42,955 nucleotides of DNA from an uncultured Microbacterium sp. GTDB taxonomy: Bacteria > Actinomycetota > Actinomycetes > Actinomycetales > Microbacteriaceae. The notes under the pieces are model-generated. The model was given only the letters and a program-made list of their open reading frames with translations. It was not told the origin of the DNA and did not search any database. The number at the start of each line of letters is the position of its first letter. Position 1 is the stretch's first letter. Location: assembly GCF_937927635.1 (NCBI RefSeq), contig NZ_CALBRW010000019.1, positions 1 to 42,955 of the forward strand, in the 5' to 3' direction. Below are positions 24,625 to 33,351 of this stretch, one piece after another. Both the position numbers and the translations under genes were made by a program.

Positions 24625-26472
24625 ATGAGCGAATCTCGCGAAGAAGTAGCCGAGGTGCGATCTGTGCCCCCCAGCCTCCGGCTGCTCCCGGACGACCCCG
24701 CAAAGATCGACCTGCTCTCATTCGATGCAATCGCCCAAACAATCGCAGACGCACTCCTCGATGAGCACCTGGATCCCGTAGCGCTTGGCCTCTCGGGGAA
24801 CTGGGGTAGCGGGAAGACGACTGTGCTCAATCTGGTGGAAGAAGAGATCCGCTCGCGGGCAGGGCGAGACACCAGGATCGTTGTCGTGCAGACGGCACCT
24901 TGGCGCTACGATCCGGCCGTCGGAGCAAAGGAGACCCTGATCGGGGAAGTGCTCTCCGCCGTCCAGACCGAGCTTTCGCAGGTTGAGGCACCCTCGAAGA
25001 AGGCGAAAGATCTACTGAGCTCGCTCGTGGCGCGCGTGGATTGGGCGAAAGCCCTGAAGATGGCCGCAAGTGCGGCAGTGACCCTGCAGTTGCCGGACCC
25101 GGCGCAGCTCATCGACCTTGTGAAGGCAAAGTCTGACTCACCAGATGCGGCCCGAGGTCTGGAGGAGTTCCGCACAGAGTTCAGAGATCTGCTCCACTCC
25201 AAAGACTTGGCGCACGTCAAGGCCGTGGTCGTGCTGGTGGACGATTTGGATCGATGCCTGCCAACGACAGTGGTCGACTCGCTAGAGGCGATGCGCTTGT
25301 TTCTCGACGTTCCCAAGATGTCCTTCGTTATCGCCGCCGACGAAGATCGAGTCGCCGACGCCATCCGCACGCGGTTCAACACCACTGAGGTGTCGCCGGA
25401 AGAGTCGGAAGACGCGGAGGACCCCGCCCGGCTTTACCTCCACAAGATCGTGCAGACGGCCTTTCCTTTGCCGGCACTGAGCAACTTTGACACGCTCGCA
25501 TTTCTGATGCTGCTATTGCTTCAAACGCGGACAAGAGACGTGGGACAGCTCAAGGATCTGATTCGCCAGTGCGCGGACATCCGGCGCTCGGGAGGTGACG
25601 CCGACGATCTGAAGGACATCGACGGCATCAAGTTCCGCGAGGAGCTGGCGGTCGCGTCACGGCTTACACCAATGCTTCACGAGAAGATGCATGGAAACCC
25701 CCGACGTATCAAGCGCTTTCTCAATGACCTCGCTGTCCGACAAGTCGTCGCTCAGCGTCGTGGAATCGATTTGGATGCGGCGGTTGTCGCGAAGTTGATG
25801 GTGCTCGAGGTGGTGCTCCCCGCTGAGTTCAAAAGACTGCTCGGATGGTTCGCGGCAGGTGAGCTTCGCGATCGCCTGGAGAGGTTGGAGGCAGCCGCCA
25901 ACGTTGGACATTCTCAGCGCGCGCAGGGCAGTCCCGATGACGGCTCCGAAGAAGGGGAGTTCTCGGACGCGCTCATCCGCTGGGCGAAGTTGATGCCGAC
26001 AGTCGGCGAACTGGATCTGTCTCCATACCTGACGTTGGCAGCGTCGTTTGCCGGTGTCGTCCTCGTAGACACGAAACTTCCAGAGCGTCTCAGGGACCTT
26101 GCGGCCAACCTCTTGTCTGACGGACGTATCGAACAGTCTTCCGTGACTGACGCGGACCTAGATTCGCTCGGAGAGGGAGACCTGATCAACCTGATCGAGC
26201 ACATTGGCCGCACGCTGCGCGATCAACCCCACCGACAGAAGCCCGCAGTCAATGCCCTCCTCCGGATCGCCCGACGCACTCCGAGCGTGACCCAGCACGC
26301 TACTGGAGCACTGCGCATGCTCTCTGGTCGCGACGTGCGAATCGGAACTCCGATGCAGTTCCGATCAGACGATGACAAGGCCGTGCGCGGCGTGCTCGCT
26401 GTTTGGCGCGATGGAGCCTCGGAGATGCCGCTACGGGCGATCGAGAATGCAATCAAGCAGGGCGAGCGCTGA
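24625..26472 (+). CDS. qatA: QatA: KAP-family P-loop ATPase
   Basis: A 615-aa ATPase, first gene of a QatABCD anti-phage operon. Walker A is GNWGSGKTT at residues 58-66. Walker B is VVLVDDLDRC near 203-211, followed by FVIAADEDRVADAI, the KAP sensor region. No TM insertion is evident, unlike many KAP proteins, so it is likely cytosolic. KRFLNDLAVRQ near 365 is the KAP NPRRIKRFLN signature. CGGAGG sits well before ATG 24625. The stop overlaps the qatB ATG (TGATG). Its role in the published system is needed for defence but mechanistically unresolved. GC is lower than in the chromosome outside the island. Confidence 0.92.
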   Translation: MSESREEVAEVRSVPPSLRLLPDDPAKIDLLSFDAIAQTIADALLDEHLDPVALGLSGNWGSGKTTVLNLVEEEIRSRAGRDTRIVVVQTAPWRYDPAVGAKETLIGEVLSAVQTELSQVEAPSKKAKDLLSSLVARVDWAKALKMAASAAVTLQLPDPAQLIDLVKAKSDSPDAARGLEEFRTEFRDLLHSKDLAHVKAVVVLVDDLDRCLPTTVVDSLEAMRLFLDVPKMSFVIAADEDRVADAIRTRFNTTEVSPEESEDAEDPARLYLHKIVQTAFPLPALSNFDTLAFLMLLLLQTRTRDVGQLKDLIRQCADIRRSGGDADDLKDIDGIKFREELAVASRLTPMLHEKMHGNPRRIKRFLNDLAVRQVVAQRRGIDLDAAVVAKLMVLEVVLPAEFKRLLGWFAAGELRDRLERLEAAANVGHSQRAQGSPDDGSEEGEFSDALIRWAKLMPTVGELDLSPYLTLAASFAGVVLVDTKLPERLRDLAANLLSDGRIEQSSVTDADLDSLGEGDLINLIEHIGRTLRDQPHRQKPAVNALLRIARRTPSVTQHATGALRMLSGRDVRIGTPMQFRSDDDKAVRGVLAVWRDGASEMPLRAIENAIKQGER

Positions 26473-27260
26473 TGGGTACGAGCGGAGCGTGGGGCGGTAG
26501 TGGAAGCGCAGCAGCCAAGGCGCTGCGCGACACTATCGCGCAACAAGGAAGTCAAGGATCTGGTAGCGGCGTTGATGGGTCGACCGCAGGCACAAGTCCG
26601 CTGAACCCCGACGTCCTCCGCGACGCGATTCGTCTCCTCGACAAACGGACTTCCTCCTCCTCCGGCTCAACCAGAAGCGGAGCCGGTGGAACGGGAGGTG
26701 CTACCCGGCGTCCCCGCGGCGGCGGAGGCCGCTCCGGCGGCGGCGGCGCGCAGCGTTCCAGCGCCCGCACAGCCCGATCAGCAGGTCGCGCTATTGCCGG
26801 AGCCATCGCGTACCGCGTTGGAGACCGCGCCACGCTCAACCGCCTAGGTTTGGACCTCGATGAGCTTGCCCGACTCGGCGACCCTTTCGAGGTCGTCCGC
26901 CGCATTGTTGACATGGCTTGCGGTAGCGCGGAAAGCACGATTGAGGATCATGAGCGCCGGTTGATGGCGGCTGACGTCGGTGAACAGTTGATCCTCGATC
27001 TGGACCTCAACGCCGGCATCCCCACGCAGGAGATAGCCGCATTCGCGGTGTCTGCCATCGTGTCAGAACTAATCCTGAGCGAGTGCGCGGACGTGCTGTC
27101 GAATTCTGCCGCAGGGGTCACGGAGCAAGATATACGCGATGCGGCGTCCGCGATCGCCCAGCAGGGAGAGTTCTCGCCAACCGGTCTCACAGAGTCAGAC
27201 TTCGCCACGGCGATCGAATCTGGTCTCGACACGCTCCGCGAGATATTGGGGATCAGCTAA
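26472..27260 (+). CDS. qatB: QatB: defence-system protein of unknown function
   Basis: A 262-aa protein. The N-terminus MGTSGAWGGSGS fits QatB proteins, which characteristically open with MGTS followed by a Gly/Ser-rich stretch. A long low-complexity Gly/Ser/Arg segment at about 70-105 separates it from an alpha-helical C-terminal half (DRATLNRLGLDLDELARLGDP onward). No catalytic motif is visible. The start is fixed by the 1-bp overlap with qatA, and its TAA overlaps the ATG of qatC. Assignment rests on position between a KAP ATPase and a QueC-like gene as much as on sequence. Confidence 0.85.
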   Translation: MGTSGAWGGSGSAAAKALRDTIAQQGSQGSGSGVDGSTAGTSPLNPDVLRDAIRLLDKRTSSSSGSTRSGAGGTGGATRRPRGGGGRSGGGGAQRSSARTARSAGRAIAGAIAYRVGDRATLNRLGLDLDELARLGDPFEVVRRIVDMACGSAESTIEDHERRLMAADVGEQLILDLDLNAGIPTQEIAAFAVSAIVSELILSECADVLSNSAAGVTEQDIRDAASAIAQQGEFSPTGLTESDFATAIESGLDTLREILGIS

Positions 27261-28537
27261 TGCCTCACTTCAATCTGCGACTCGATACATCGGCCCCGGA
27301 TGACGGCGAATCCTTCTACTGGACCCGAGATGCGAACTCGACATTCCTTGGCGCTCTCGGCCCTTCGCTGGGCTCGTTGGGCCCCGTGCCCACGCTGAAC
27401 ATCGATCTGGTGCGAATCGCAGTGGGCGTCTACGCCGCTGATCGGAGCGTGCCCCGCAAGTTTGGCGGCTCCGATTGGAACCAACGTGAGATCTCTCTTA
27501 CGCTGCCCGTTGCGAACGCAGCGCACTGGGCGTCCAGGGAACGCGAACTCGCCGGGATGCTCGATTTCCTGAGCGGTGATTCATGGTCGATGACGTTCGT
27601 GGACGCACCCCCGGCGGAGGAAGATGTAGCGCTGACGCCGGTGGCCGCATCAAGAGTCGTCCTCTTTAGCGGTGGGGCTGACTCCGCGATTGGCGCTTTG
27701 AAGTCCAGATTCAATCTGTATGAGCAAGAGCATCATATTCTGGTTTCGCACTACAGCGCGAGTCATATCGCTCCCATCCAGAAGGCCTTGGAAGCGCGAC
27801 TCGCAACCTTCGAGCCTCACCGCTCCCAGTCTCACGAAGTCTTCCATCTGGCGCGCCGCGCGGTACGTCTCGACGGCACTGAGTTCGATTCGGAACCGAG
27901 TTCGCGTTCTCGATCGTTCCTGTTCCTCGCCTTGGGCCTGGCGAACGCGGCGATCCATGGTGTCGATCTGTGGATTCCGGAGAACGGGTTCGCGTCGATC
28001 AACCCGCCACTCGATCCCGGTCGACGAGGCAGCCTCTCTACAAGGACCACGCATCCAGCGTTCTTGACCGCGTTCAACGCCCTCCTGTCGGGAAGCGGGA
28101 TGGTCGGGCAGATTCGGAACCCCTTCGAGAGTTGGACGAAAGGCGAGATGGTTGCGTGGGCAATGCAACAGCTCGGTCAAGACCAAGCGTCCTCGTACCT
28201 CAGTGCATCCAACTCCTGTTCCTCGACCGGACAGCGGTCGTTCGGCGTACCGTTGCGGGTGCATTGTGGCGTGTGCTTCGGATGTGTACTGCGACGTTCG
28301 TCCTTTGCTGCGGCTGGCCTGCACGATAGGACGGAGTACGCAAGCCCGCGCGCCAGCGTGGAACTCGCGCGGTGGCTGGAACGAGTCTCAGTGATGAGTG
28401 CGGTTCGCGATTTTGTCGCCACTGGAGTGCGCCCAAGAGATCTCATGGCGCTGTCCCTTCCCCACGACTACAAGCTCGCAGATGCCCTCGATCTCACCTC
28501 GCGAGGAATCGCAGAGCTGGGAGAATACGTGAGATGA
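27260..28537 (+). CDS. qatC: QatC: QueC-like PP-loop protein
   Basis: A 425-aa protein. The PP-loop ATP pyrophosphatase motif SGGADSAIGAL starts at about residue 137. QueC-type zinc cysteines are present late in the protein (NSCSSTGQ near 318, then HCGVCFGC near 334-341). About 130 extra N-terminal residues precede the QueC-like core. True QueC makes 7-cyano-7-deazaguanine, but here queD, queE and queF are absent and the neighbours are Qat genes. A related reaction on protein or nucleic acid is therefore more likely. It overlaps qatB (TAATG) and qatD (ATGA). Confidence 0.92.
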   Translation: MPHFNLRLDTSAPDDGESFYWTRDANSTFLGALGPSLGSLGPVPTLNIDLVRIAVGVYAADRSVPRKFGGSDWNQREISLTLPVANAAHWASRERELAGMLDFLSGDSWSMTFVDAPPAEEDVALTPVAASRVVLFSGGADSAIGALKSRFNLYEQEHHILVSHYSASHIAPIQKALEARLATFEPHRSQSHEVFHLARRAVRLDGTEFDSEPSSRSRSFLFLALGLANAAIHGVDLWIPENGFASINPPLDPGRRGSLSTRTTHPAFLTAFNALLSGSGMVGQIRNPFESWTKGEMVAWAMQQLGQDQASSYLSASNSCSSTGQRSFGVPLRVHCGVCFGCVLRRSSFAAAGLHDRTEYASPRASVELARWLERVSVMSAVRDFVATGVRPRDLMALSLPHDYKLADALDLTSRGIAELGEYVR

Positions 28538-29295
28538 AATCTCTGCCTTCAGTTGACGCCCATGCCCACATCCGTCACGATCTCGAGCGCAGGGACGTTG
28601 CCACACTGGACGGCATGATCTTCGCCGCAACGCGATCACTCGAGGAAGCAACCTTCGCTGTCCAACGCGACGATGAGCGGGTTGTGTGGGGCGTGGGTGC
28701 CCATCCCGGCTTAGCCGGAGCTCAGCGCGGTTTCACGCCCGAGCGATTTGAAGAGCTTCTGCAACGGACTCCTCTCGTGAGCGAGGTGGGACTCGATGGA
28801 AGCTCTCGCGTGTCTTCGTCACTGCAGCACGAAACATTCCGTTCTGTGCTGAGCGTCGTGGCTGATCTGCCTCGGATCGTCAGTGTCCATAGCTACGGTG
28901 CGACAGATCAGGTGCTCGATGTTCTCGAGGAGTACCGCATTCCGGGCGTCGTCCTGCACTGGTGGCTTGGTGACCTTGAATCTACAAAGAGGGCCATCGA
29001 CTTGGGCTGCTGGTTCTCGGTGAACTCGTCAGCACGATCGCTCGCGATCGTGAAGGAGTTGCCCAAAGACCGGATACTCCCCGAAACGGATCATCCTTAC
29101 GGAGATCGGAAGGGTCGCGCCAACGCTCGGCCGGGGAACGTGCGAGACGTCGAAGAACGAATCGCCCGAGAAGAAGGGGGGACGCTCACCCCCGTTCGCC
29201 TACGCATGTGGCGGAATCTTTTCGCATTAGCTGAAGCTACTGAAACGGTAGACATGTTCCCGCGGTTCGCTCAGCGTCAATTCGCCGCTCTCTAA
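28534..29295 (+). CDS. qatD: QatD: TatD-like metal-dependent nuclease
   Basis: A 253-aa amidohydrolase-fold protein. The HxH ligand pair is HAH at 10-12. SEVGLDG holds the bridging Glu, VHSYG and LHWWLGD supply the His positions, and PETDHPYGD contains the catalytic Asp. It is more diverged than housekeeping TatD and fits the QatD branch. Its ATG overlaps the qatC stop by 4 bp, making all four qat genes translationally coupled. The next genes are convergent, with a 208-bp gap in which I see no gene. Confidence 0.9.
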   Translation: MKSLPSVDAHAHIRHDLERRDVATLDGMIFAATRSLEEATFAVQRDDERVVWGVGAHPGLAGAQRGFTPERFEELLQRTPLVSEVGLDGSSRVSSSLQHETFRSVLSVVADLPRIVSVHSYGATDQVLDVLEEYRIPGVVLHWWLGDLESTKRAIDLGCWFSVNSSARSLAIVKELPKDRILPETDHPYGDRKGRANARPGNVRDVEERIAREEGGTLTPVRLRMWRNLFALAEATETVDMFPRFAQRQFAAL

Positions 29296-29503
29296 GGTCA
29301 GGGGCAGACTGCTGGCCGTTTGCGACTGACGAACGTTCCGCCAGTGCGCAGCCATCGAAACTTCGAGCGAACGGCAATGCTTACAACGCGTCAGTTCTCG
29401 ACGTGTGTCGCAACTATCGGGGCTGGTATATACGCACATCACGGCCAGCACCTCAGGCGCCCTAGGACCCGTCTCAGCGACTGCAGGCCTCGAAGACGAT
29501 CAA

Positions 29504-30754
29504 TCAGACGCGGTTCCCACGTTCCAGGAATCGCACGACCGAGGCAAGCTTCGTATGGAGATGTACAGGGTGCAACAGCCGCCGTACCGACTGTTGCAGT
29601 AGGCCTATTGTCCGGCGTTCGCCAACCACGTGGTCGGCGTAGCCGGCAGCTGTACAGAGGTACATGAGATCGGTGAGGTCGTTCTCTTCCCAGCGAGCTC
29701 CAGCGAGCATCTTGTCGACCATCACCGAGCGAAAGAGAGTGATGGCGGGGGCGCCGAGACTCATCTGGTCCCACGCACCTGCGAACCACTTCGTCGCCTG
29801 CGCTGGCGTCGAACCGATCTCGGCGGCAGCGGCTGCGATCTCCTTGGTCGCGTCTGCGGCAGCGAACAGCCGTGCGGCCTTGCGGCGATCGCTCTTGCTG
29901 CGTTGTCGTTCCCCATCAAGCCAGGAGGAGAACCCTTGCACGCGAGCCAGCCATCCGGCGAGCGAGCCGCGCGGCGTCGGCTCGCGATCCAGGAGGCAGG
30001 CCACGTAGACCGTGTTCGAAAGGGTCGACAGATAGCCGAACCTCCAAGCCTCGGGAAGGTCGGCGGGCAGGGAAACTTCGTCGCCTTCCCCACGGACGCT
30101 CGAGTCGAGCGCAGCGTACGGCTCAAGCGTCATCACCGGGGCCGGAGGCGCTACATCGATGCCCGTAAGCGTAGCGAGACAGTGCCGGAATTCCTCCGCG
30201 CGAACTTCCAGCACATCCCGCATCTGCCACCCGCGACTCCCCGCGAGTATGGTTCGTGCAAGCTCTGAGCGCCCGGCATCATTCGACCAGGCGCCTGTCT
30301 CCGACAGGTGCGCCGACGATAGCGGCAAGATGATGTCACCTGCTTCAGCCATCTTGAGCAGTCGCACCGCAGCGATACGTTCGGTGTCGGAAACTCGCTC
30401 GGGCGCGAAGAGTGACTTACTCAGGGTGCTCCACTGGTTTTGGTCCAGGTACACGACCGGGCGACCGCGAACAGGCGAGGGGTCCTTCACAGTTCCAAGC
30501 TCGCACTCGAATCCGTATTCATCACGAAACTTGAAGATCAAGCGGCGGTGCCAAGGCTGATACTCAACCACCGAGAACTGCTCGAGCATGCCTGCCAACT
30601 CGGTTGGATCGGCCTCGGCGACGACCCGACCGTCAGCGAACTTGACTGCGACTAACCCGTCGTCGCGCCACTGGATCGCGTGGATACGTCTGGACACGTC
30701 ACCATCCGGTCGCCCTAGCGGGACAGAACCTTCACCGACTCCTAGCCGCTCCAC
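29504..30754 (-). CDS. PIN-like nuclease with N-terminal DUF2442-like domain
   Basis: A 416-aa protein. Residues 22-85 (RRIHAIQWRDDGLVAVKFADGRVVEAD-like pattern) resemble the small DUF2442 domain. From residue 98 a PIN-like nuclease begins: VVYLDQNQWSTL gives acidic Asp104, Glu152 lies in SSAHLSETG, and the C-terminal NDLTDLMYLCTAAGYADHVVGER supplies Asp359, Asp362 and Asp374. These are the four-acid arrangement expected for RNA cleavage, judged by eye. It is the last gene of a three-gene operon and overlaps the HAD gene by 13 bp. It is a good candidate for the toxic effector of the module. Confidence 0.7.
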   Translation of the reverse strand: MERLGVGEGSVPLGRPDGDVSRRIHAIQWRDDGLVAVKFADGRVVAEADPTELAGMLEQFSVVEYQPWHRRLIFKFRDEYGFECELGTVKDPSPVRGRPVVYLDQNQWSTLSKSLFAPERVSDTERIAAVRLLKMAEAGDIILPLSSAHLSETGAWSNDAGRSELARTILAGSRGWQMRDVLEVRAEEFRHCLATLTGIDVAPPAPVMTLEPYAALDSSVRGEGDEVSLPADLPEAWRFGYLSTLSNTVYVACLLDREPTPRGSLAGWLARVQGFSSWLDGERQRSKSDRRKAARLFAAADATKEIAAAAAEIGSTPAQATKWFAGAWDQMSLGAPAITLFRSVMVDKMLAGARWEENDLTDLMYLCTAAGYADHVVGERRTIGLLQQSVRRLLHPVHLHTKLASVVRFLERGNRV

Positions 30755-31692
30755 GAGTCATCGACGAGAGCTTGAGCGGCCGCACTCACCTCAGCGAACC
30801 TTCCTTCTCTGATCGCCATGATCGCCGTATCGTCTTTCAGCCAGGGATTGCCCCCAACAAACCAGGCCCGAGCGACATCGTCCCCTTCAGCGGCGGAAAC
30901 ACGTTGCCATGCATCGCGGGCGAACAGCAGCCGTTCGGCTACCTCGCCGCTTGGCACATCCCCGTCTGAGCTCATCCAGCTTCGGGCGACCGAGCGATCA
31001 ACCCCGCTAAGGGTGGCAACGAGCGTCGGGCCGAGAACGCTGATGAGATTTCGAGCATCTTCGGTAGGCCCATTCAGCGAAGAACTCTTCGTCTCGTCGC
31101 CCGTACGGGTGTCGACCTCTGAATCTCTGAGCCACTCTTCGAGGGCGTCAAGTTGCGGCACGGTGAGTCCAGTTCGGGCGTCGGGCGCAAACAGGAAGCG
31201 GGAGCGGCTCACACCCGGGCGCCACCAGATATCACCCTGCGGTCGACCAGCGCGGCTCAAGTCATCGTCTAGCCAGGCGAATCGCGACGGCTTCACCAGG
31301 TCGATCAGAAGTTCGGCAGATCGGATCTTCCACCACTGCTGGGACGCGGACGAGAATGACACGTCTGCGTCGAAGCGTCCGTCAAACGCCGTGCCTCCAG
31401 TCCGCGTTCGCGCGCTCGGATGAGGAGCACGATGAGGAACAAGCCCCGTCAGCCCGAGTTCCTCCTCGAACTGGTCCAGCAGCCAGGGCATCTCGAGCCA
31501 AGTGGTGAGCCACGCGCCCTCTACGCCTGGCAGGGCCAACAGACGCTGGAGTCGATCGATCACCGGCTGATGCCGCTGAACCATCCACTCGCCGATCATC
31601 GATGCCACGCCCGTCGTGGCTGAGGTCCGCTCGAGTGGGTTGAGCACACCGTCAATGTCTAAAGCGATCAGCGTCAAGGATGGCGTCCGCAT
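30742..31692 (-). CDS. HAD-domain protein fused to a DUF2384 (Xre/MbcA-type) C-terminus
   Basis: A 316-aa protein. The N-terminal 175 residues have HAD features: ALDIDGVLN with Asp12 and Asp14, TTWLE near 60, and FAWLDDDLSR near 145. They resemble the HAD domain of 'Swiss-army-knife' RNA-repair proteins. Residues about 195-316, ending ARAWFVGGNPWLKDDTAI and EGRFAEVSAAAQALVDD, match the shape of the DUF2384 toxin-binding domain of MbcA/ParS antitoxins. I know no named system with this fusion. ATG 31692 was chosen because the DxDG core starts 11 residues later. It follows a DUF2384-like gene by 22 bp. Confidence 0.65.
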   Translation of the reverse strand: MRTPSLTLIALDIDGVLNPLERTSATTGVASMIGEWMVQRHQPVIDRLQRLLALPGVEGAWLTTWLEMPWLLDQFEEELGLTGLVPHRAPHPSARTRTGGTAFDGRFDADVSFSSASQQWWKIRSAELLIDLVKPSRFAWLDDDLSRAGRPQGDIWWRPGVSRSRFLFAPDARTGLTVPQLDALEEWLRDSEVDTRTGDETKSSSLNGPTEDARNLISVLGPTLVATLSGVDRSVARSWMSSDGDVPSGEVAERLLFARDAWQRVSAAEGDDVARAWFVGGNPWLKDDTAIMAIREGRFAEVSAAAQALVDDSWSG

Positions 31693-31714
31693 CAGGCCAG
31701 TCTCCGCCCATTTG

Positions 31715-32356
31715 TCAGCGCCATTGCTCTCCTTCGAGGATGACGTCGATACGGCGCGGACTCGCACCACGAAGCAACCACTGAATCGGCGTCTGCCATT
31801 CGCCGCGATAGCTGAGATCGTCCTTCGGGACGGTCATGAATCCTTGTACGCTCGCTGGGTCCCAGTCGTCAATGAGCGAGGTCAGCACGTGCGCAAGGTG
31901 AGGCAGCAATCCATCGCCTGTCTGCTCGGTGAACTGCCACCTCGGATACACGGTGACGCCGGCTGCGTCGAACGCGTAAAGCTTGCCGGCCCGCTTGCGG
32001 TCCCGAACCTCGCCGAGATCCAGGCCGAGTCGCTCAGCGACCTCGGATTCGCCGTAGGACGCGGCGATCGTTTCAAGGCTGGTGCGGTGTTCAGCTTCGC
32101 GCAGCTCGCCACGAGCCACGCGCTCCTCGGTCTCCGCGAATTCTTCCGGCGTGAAGTCGCCAGATTCAATGAGGAAGGCGCGAACTGCAGGGGGCAGGCC
32201 TGATGAGCGGGACTGGGGATGTACTTGCCTCGATAGGTGCCGGGCCTTAAGCCGAAGTGCTCGCAGGACTTCCGGGCCGCAGTCGGATCGATCTATCGGC
32301 GCGAGCAGTTCGTCGACCGCGTCATCGAGCGTCAGTGGTCGAACGATGTCTAGCAT
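31715..32356 (-). CDS. DUF2384-like antitoxin candidate
   Basis: A 213-aa protein with no enzyme motif. The middle region (GESEVAERLGLDLGEVRDRKRAGKLYAF) looks like a DNA-binding or antitoxin helix-turn-helix. The C-terminus (EWQTPIQWLLRGASPRRIDVILEG) matches the closing helices of MbcA/Xre-type antitoxins. AAGGAGGT sits 5 bases before ATG 32356, a near-perfect ribosome site, so it is probably the best-translated gene of the operon, as expected for an antitoxin. It heads the three-gene operon convergent to qatABCD. Confidence 0.65.
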   Translation of the reverse strand: MLDIVRPLTLDDAVDELLAPIDRSDCGPEVLRALRLKARHLSRQVHPQSRSSGLPPAVRAFLIESGDFTPEEFAETEERVARGELREAEHRTSLETIAASYGESEVAERLGLDLGEVRDRKRAGKLYAFDAAGVTVYPRWQFTEQTGDGLLPHLAHVLTSLIDDWDPASVQGFMTVPKDDLSYRGEWQTPIQWLLRGASPRRIDVILEGEQWR

Positions 32357-32781
32357 CGAGACCTCCTTGCGAGCGATGACAGCCGTTGGATGGTAAGCCG
32401 ACTGTATCGCGTGTGCTTCCGCACGTGTGCACATCGTTCAGAGCGTTCAGACGAACGGGTCGAAGCGCTGCCGAATAGGCAGCATCGTTTACCGAGTCAG
32501 CCTTTGCGGACCGTCTTCACCTGAATCCCCGTCGACGATGATCTCGGCCGCCGCCGAACGCCGCAGTTCGATCAGCCGGAAAGGGTACACCACCCGTTTC
32601 GGCGCCCATGGGTTCCGGCAGGGGGTTACGGCAGGCTGGGCTCCGGCGTGTCGCACCTCTTGCCGATTTTGCCGAGCGGCCTAGCGGCCTAGTGGAAACG
32701 ATCGATTTTGGCAGGCCTGTCGGCGGCGGGCGTCGTGACTGCTGGTTTCGCACGATGGCGATCTGAGTATGATGTGTCTTC
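32357..32781. other. Intergenic region at the right edge of the island
   Basis: 425 bp with no gene that I can support. It holds the hairpin GCTGCC-GAATA-GGCAGC at 32467-32483, an 8-base tandem CGGCCTAG CGGCCTAG near 32680-32700, and flanking GCCGATTTTGCC / GATCGATTTTGGC motifs that could be recombination or transposon debris. No integrase, tRNA or clear attachment site was found. Confidence 0.45.
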
Positions 32782-32850
32782 GTGTAATGGTGAGCCGGGA
32801 AGTCTGGTCGGCAGCAGTCCTTTGCGACTGCGTGGATCGACCCGGAGTCT
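32782..32850 (+). promoter_or_regulatory. Candidate structured leader RNA, copy 1
   Basis: GCCG (32794-32797), an 11-base loop GGAAGTCTGGT, then CGGC (32809-32812). A second hairpin GCAGTC-CTTTGC-GACTGC spans 32814-32831. GGTCG at 32806-32810 can instead pair with CGACC at 32838-32842, right before the GGAG ribosome site, which would exclude the first helix. The same loop recurs upstream of nhaA. Confidence 0.55.
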
Positions 32851-32855
32851 GAGCA

Positions 32856-33344
32856 ATGACCGCTGCAATACGTGTGATGGGTGACGTTCTGCCCCCGCTC
32901 TTCCCGTTGCTACTCGGCCTTGATCATTCCGATCACCCTCGGTGTGTGATCATCGCGGTCAACCTCGGACAGCTTGCGTCGCGGAGGGATGCGAAACGCC
33001 GCTTGCAACAGTCTGTCGAGGCTGCGGTTGAGGTGGCGCGCAAGCAGCCTGCAGTGCGGCACGTGCTGATAGTGAGCGCGCATGAGGGCCAACCCGGACT
33101 CCATGTGGAGGGACTCATGTCGTCGATGCTGACGCGGGCTCACGCAGCCCTAGAGCGAAGGAACGCGCGGGATGTCGAGTTCACGTCGCTGGATGTCAGC
33201 GAATGCAATGACCCGGAACTGTTAGCCGATCGAATTGTCGAACGGGGTGCGAGCTTGTCCCAGACTCACGGGGTGGTGGTGTTGGATTGGGCGGACATCG
33301 CCGGTCAATCGATCGCGGCTGCGGCTCGGGAAATTTACTCCTGA
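32856..33344 (+). CDS. Unknown 162-aa protein, cotranscribed type with NhaA
   Basis: Not recognised. It is predicted soluble, alternating alpha/beta, with RHVLIVSAHEG near residue 67 and HGVVVLDWADIAG near 140 as hydrophobic strands that suggest a Rossmann-like fold. No nucleotide-binding or catalytic signature is certain. It lies 74 bp before nhaA. Both genes carry the same leader-RNA element, so they are probably controlled by the same signal. GGAG about 9 bases before ATG 32856 supports the start. Confidence 0.6.
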   Translation: MTAAIRVMGDVLPPLFPLLLGLDHSDHPRCVIIAVNLGQLASRRDAKRRLQQSVEAAVEVARKQPAVRHVLIVSAHEGQPGLHVEGLMSSMLTRAHAALERRNARDVEFTSLDVSECNDPELLADRIVERGASLSQTHGVVVLDWADIAGQSIAAAAREIYS

Positions 33345-33351
33345 CGGTACG

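Noticed and set aside
27260..28537. Queuosine/7-deazaguanine biosynthesis gene queC
   Set aside because: No queD, queE or queF nearby; extended N-terminus and Qat neighbours on both sides.
28534..29295. Housekeeping TatD nuclease
   Set aside because: Diverged sequence and 4-bp coupling to qatC; fits QatD better.
32790..32820. Cobalamin riboswitch
   Set aside because: The GGGAA stretch is superficially similar, but the B12-box and the larger conserved core are absent.
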